64,000 nucleotides of DNA from assembly GCF_000176155.1 (NCBI RefSeq), contig NZ_ACZO01000006.1, positions 1,674,001 through 1,738,000 of the forward strand, given 5' to 3'. This DNA is from Vibrio metschnikovii CIP 69.14 (lineage in GTDB: Bacteria > Pseudomonadota > Gammaproteobacteria > Enterobacterales > Vibrionaceae). The stretch's first letter is position 1. The number at the start of each line of letters is the position of its first letter. Positions 61,687-64,000 of the stretch are shown here, in pieces. Under the pieces are notes generated by a model. That model made no database searches. It was not told the DNA's origin and was given only the letters and a program-made list of their open reading frames with translations. A program made the translations under genes and the position numbers.

Positions 61687-62530
61687 CCTTTCCTAACCAA
61701 TACTCTGAAGCAATGATATTTTTAGCTTTTAAGCTTGTGTGCAGGTAATTCTGCATGTCCCACTGGAAAGCGTTTTGTGCGGCAAGATGCCTGAAATATT
61801 TTAGGTTTGTACCGCGCTCAAGTCCTTGTTTTTGATCCAACTCGCTAAGCACCACTGGGAGCTTTTCTTCCCGGTTGGCATCCAGCATCTGAAGGATACT
61901 CTCAAATACGAACATTCTTCGAGAGTCATCAAGATCATAGCTGTGCATGTGGGGAGCCAGCCAACGGATATTTTTCACAAAATGAACTGGCACTTCATGT
62001 TCAGTGAAGATAAACCATTCGATGCCTTCTCCCTCCCAAAATCGCCGTTCCAATTCTAGCTTCTCAATTGTCCGTTCATCTTCAAGATCCTGCGCATACT
62101 TGACCGATATTGCTTTGCTCAGCTGCTGCTCATCTGAATTGAAATCAACAAGTAAGTCAGTTGTCATTACTTGGATAACACCTTGATAGGCTGGGTGTTT
62201 AATCCCCAACCGTTTTGCTATAGAAATCGTTGCTTCAGGATTAAGAGGGAATTGCTCTCGGATATCGATAACCGAGTGTTGCCAGTCGAAGATAAGAAAT
62301 GCTGCTAATTCAAGATCAGAAAGTAAATGAACAATACGATTATGAGTAAGAGCTGGTCGTCGATGAACCCTTCCTTTACTGGGAACATCCCGAACGGTAA
62401 GGAACGGCTTGTAATGTTTGCCAACTCCCTGACCTAGCTTCTCTTTTTGTAAACGCTTGAGAATAGCAGGTTCGAGTAGATTAGTGATTTCCCGAGGATG
62501 AGGGGTAAGAAACGAAGTGTCTTGTTTCAT
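61664..62530 (-). CDS. tnsA: Transposase endonuclease TnsA
   Basis: 288 residues. It cleaves the 5' ends so that transposition is cut-and-paste. The catalytic residues, as in Tn7 TnsA E63/D114/K132, are E74 (SDLELAAF), D125 (MTTDLLVDF) and K144 (ISVKYAQD); E-D spacing 51 is identical. First gene of tnsABCDE, adjacent to the right end. ATG at 62530 with only a weak upstream ribosome site, just past a strong palindrome. Confidence 0.96.
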   Translation of the reverse strand: MKQDTSFLTPHPREITNLLEPAILKRLQKEKLGQGVGKHYKPFLTVRDVPSKGRVHRRPALTHNRIVHLLSDLELAAFLIFDWQHSVIDIREQFPLNPEATISIAKRLGIKHPAYQGVIQVMTTDLLVDFNSDEQQLSKAISVKYAQDLEDERTIEKLELERRFWEGEGIEWFIFTEHEVPVHFVKNIRWLAPHMHSYDLDDSRRMFVFESILQMLDANREEKLPVVLSELDQKQGLERGTNLKYFRHLAAQNAFQWDMQNYLHTSLKAKNIIASEYWLGKDAQYVHA

Positions 62531-62540
62531 CTTATAGTAT

Positions 62541-62573
62541 CCGAGCTATGCTTATTTATTAAGCATAGCTCGG
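62541..62573. promoter_or_regulatory. Palindrome between right end and tnsA
   Basis: CCGAGCTATGCTT and its exact complement (13-bp arms, 7-base loop ATTTATT), 10 bases from the tnsA start. In RNA it would form a strong hairpin just before the tnsA ribosome site; it could be an operator or a barrier to transcription entering from glmS. Confidence 0.65.
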
Positions 62574-62583
62574 AAAGACTAAA

Positions 62584-62648
62584 GTATGATAATTTTTTGT
62601 TCAGTGTGATACTTTTTTGTAAGTATGATAATTTTTTGTATATCTACA
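62584..62648 (+). repeat. Right end with three TnsB-like sites
   Basis: GTATGATA at 62584, GTGTGATA at 62604 and GTATGATA at 62623, each followed by TTTTTTGT, 20 and 19 bases apart, then the tip TATCTACA. Confidence 0.92.
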
Positions 62649-62653
62649 TCAGC
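62649..62653 (+). repeat. Shared target duplication TCAGC, right copy
   Basis: TCAGC directly flanking the right tip of the complete element, identical to 47430-47434. It lies 21 bases downstream of the glmS stop. Confidence 0.93.
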
Positions 62654-62673
62654 TCAGCATCATCGAAGCATGA

Positions 62674-62710
62674 TTATTCCACCGTCACCGCTTTGGCGAG
62701 GTTACGTGGC
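62674..62710 (-). other. attTn7 recognition region in glmS 3' end
   Basis: The final glmS codons ([11 protein letters not shown] and stop) correspond to the segment bound by TnsD in E. coli. Insertion occurred 25 bases beyond, as expected. Confidence 0.85.
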
Positions 62711-64000
62711 TGATCAACATCTGTCCCTTTGATCAAGGCGACGTGATAAGACAATAACTGCATCGGAATCGTGTAATAGATCGGCGCAGTAATGGTACTA
62801 ACAGGCGGCATAGTAATGATTTTCATCGTCGCATCTTCAGCAAAACCAGCGTCTTGATCGGCAAAGACATACAACAAACCACCACGCGCTCGCACTTCTT
62901 CGATGTTTGATTTGAGCTTTTCAAGTAAATCATTACTTGGAGCCACAACAACGACTGGCATATCAGCATCAATCAGCGCGAGTGGCCCATGTTTTAACTC
63001 ACCCGCCGCATAAGCTTCTGCGTGAATGTAAGAGATTTCTTTGAGTTTTAATGACGCTTCAACGGCAATAGGGTAAAACTCACCACGGCCTAAAAATAGC
63101 GTGTGGTGTTTATCGGCAAACTCTTCGGCAATCGCTTCAATCTGTTTTTCACAGCCAAGGGCTTGCTCTATTTGTCTTGGTAGAGCATGGAGAGCTTGGA
63201 CAATCTCCGTCTCTAGTACACGATCTATCACTTGCTTTTGTTTGCCCAATGCTGTGACTAACATTAATAGAGCGGCGAGCTGAGTGGTAAAGGCTTTGGT
63301 TGATGCAACACCAATTTCCGTTCCGGCACGAGTCATAAAGGCAAAATCAGACTCGCGCACTAAAGATGAACCCGCGACGTTACAAATCGTCATCGCCGCC
63401 ATGTAACCTTTCTCTTTCGCTAGACGCAGTGCTGCCAGTGTATCGGCGGTTTCGCCTGATTGAGATAAGGTGATTAATAGGCTATTGGGGCGAGTAACAA
63501 ATTTACGGTAGCGAAATTCAGAGGCAATTTCCACATCGCAGCTCACGCCGGATAAAGCTTCAAACCAGTAACGAGCCGTCATACCTGCGTTGTACGACGT
63601 ACCACAGGCGACAATTTGGATATGCTCAACTTGCGCTAAAATTTCCGCGGCATTGACACCAATACTCTCGGTGATCACGCTATCGTGAGTGATGCGCCCT
63701 TCCATGGTATTGATCAACGCTGTGGGTTGCTCGAAAATTTCTTTTTGCATAAAGTGGCGAAACTTACCTTTATCACCAGCATCGTGTTCAGCGTTCGACT
63801 CAATCACTTCACGCATTACCTGCTCGCCATTGGCAGCAAAAATATTCACCTCACGGCGCGTCACTTCAGCAACATCGCCCTCTTCAAGGAACATAAAACG
63901 GCGAGTCACATTGAGTAACGCCAATTGATCAGAAGCTAAGAAGTTTTCACCCACACCTAAACCAATCACAATTGGGCTGCCTGAACGAGCCACGACAACT
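62674..64000 (-). CDS. glmS: Glutamine-fructose-6-phosphate aminotransferase GlmS, C-terminal part
   Basis: About 441 codons of the isomerising glucosamine-6-phosphate synthase visible; the N-terminal glutaminase domain is past the right edge. SIS domains: [22 protein letters not shown] and [13 protein letters not shown], then [27 protein letters not shown], and the terminal [13 protein letters not shown], nearly identical to E. coli. The last codons are the TnsD binding site (attTn7). The gene's own terminator has been pushed away by the insertions. Confidence 0.98.
   Translation of the reverse strand, partial: VVVARSGSPIVIGLGVGENFLASDQLALLNVTRRFMFLEEGDVAEVTRREVNIFAANGEQVMREVIESNAEHDAGDKGKFRHFMQKEIFEQPTALINTMEGRITHDSVITESIGVNAAEILAQVEHIQIVACGTSYNAGMTARYWFEALSGVSCDVEIASEFRYRKFVTRPNSLLITLSQSGETADTLAALRLAKEKGYMAAMTICNVAGSSLVRESDFAFMTRAGTEIGVASTKAFTTQLAALLMLVTALGKQKQVIDRVLETEIVQALHALPRQIEQALGCEKQIEAIAEEFADKHHTLFLGRGEFYPIAVEASLKLKEISYIHAEAYAAGELKHGPLALIDADMPVVVVAPSNDLLEKLKSNIEEVRARGGLLYVFADQDAGFAEDATMKIITMPPVSTITAPIYYTIPMQLLSYHVALIKGTDVDQPRNLAKAVTVE

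Larger units (their letters stand above)
47435..62648. mobile_element. Complete Tn7-like transposon in attTn7 (15,214 bp)
   Basis: Ends TGTAAACAC... (left) and ...TATCTACA (right, 5'-TGTAGATA on the other strand), flanked by the 5-bp duplication TCAGC. The right end lies 25 bases past the glmS stop, the classical TnsD-directed position and orientation (tnsA next to glmS). Three TnsB sites are spread over the left 150 bp (47452, 47519, 47575) and three are packed in the right 65 bp (62584, 62604, 62623), the asymmetry typical of Tn7. Contents: tnsABCDE, an IS5-family remnant, a small regulator, and the hsdM-hsdS-ATPase-HNH cargo, all on the minus strand except the IS remnant. Confidence 0.96.

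Noticed and set aside
47924-62530. CRISPR-guided Tn7-like (CAST) system
   Set aside because: No Cas genes or repeat arrays; a full-length TnsD and TnsE are present and the insertion point is the classical attTn7.

Overview
The window is a piece of a Vibrionaceae chromosome, most likely a Vibrio. Gene content and order (lysC-alaS-recX-recA-pncC, a sulfate uptake operon, cysM, mutS/rpoS convergent, nlpD-pcm-surE-truD-ispF-ispD-ftsB, uppP-folK-folB, plsY/tsaD, rpsU-yqeY-dnaG-rpoD, tRNA-Ile2) follow the Vibrio cholerae chromosome 1 order as I recall it. Species cannot be named from the sequence alone.

Bases 1-28,950 are conserved core. They cover lysine/threonine pathway entry (lysC), translation (alaS, rpsU, tRNA-Ile2), recombination and SOS (recA with a consensus LexA box inside its promoter, recX), sulfate import and cysteine synthesis, mismatch repair, stationary-phase sigma factor, envelope and isoprenoid genes, and the macromolecular synthesis operon. 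Two neighbouring core genes, mutS and rpoS, are each broken by a one-base indel in a short homopolymer; this is either an assembly error or a real double lesion.

Bases 28,950-42,640 hold conserved but more variable genes: an ACT-domain protein with a tiny coupled ORF, a LeuE-type exporter beside an ERIC repeat, a bifunctional ornithine-lipid synthase (OlsF type), a BCCT betaine/choline transporter, a DMSO-reductase-type operon (dmsABC, a TorD-family chaperone, a NapF-like ferredoxin) with an FNR-like box, and two glycerophosphodiesterases.

Bases 42,767-62,653 are the mobile part. Two Tn7-like elements sit head to tail in the attTn7 site downstream of glmS, whose 3' part ends the window. The younger, complete one (47,435-62,648, 15,214 bp, 5-bp target duplication tcagc) carries tnsABCDE next to its glmS-proximal right end. 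Its cargo is a small predicted regulator with a perfect inverted-repeat operator, then a tight operon hsdM-hsdS-AAA ATPase-HNH nuclease with no hsdR, plus a decayed IS5-family transposase. The older one (42,772-47,429, 4,658 bp) has no transposition genes. It keeps recognisable ends with TnsB-like motifs at exactly the same spacing, and carries a KAP-type P-loop NTPase and an mdtL-yidZ pair. The most interesting items are the tandem insertion and the HsdR-less type I methylase fused genetically to a Septu-like ATPase/HNH pair.
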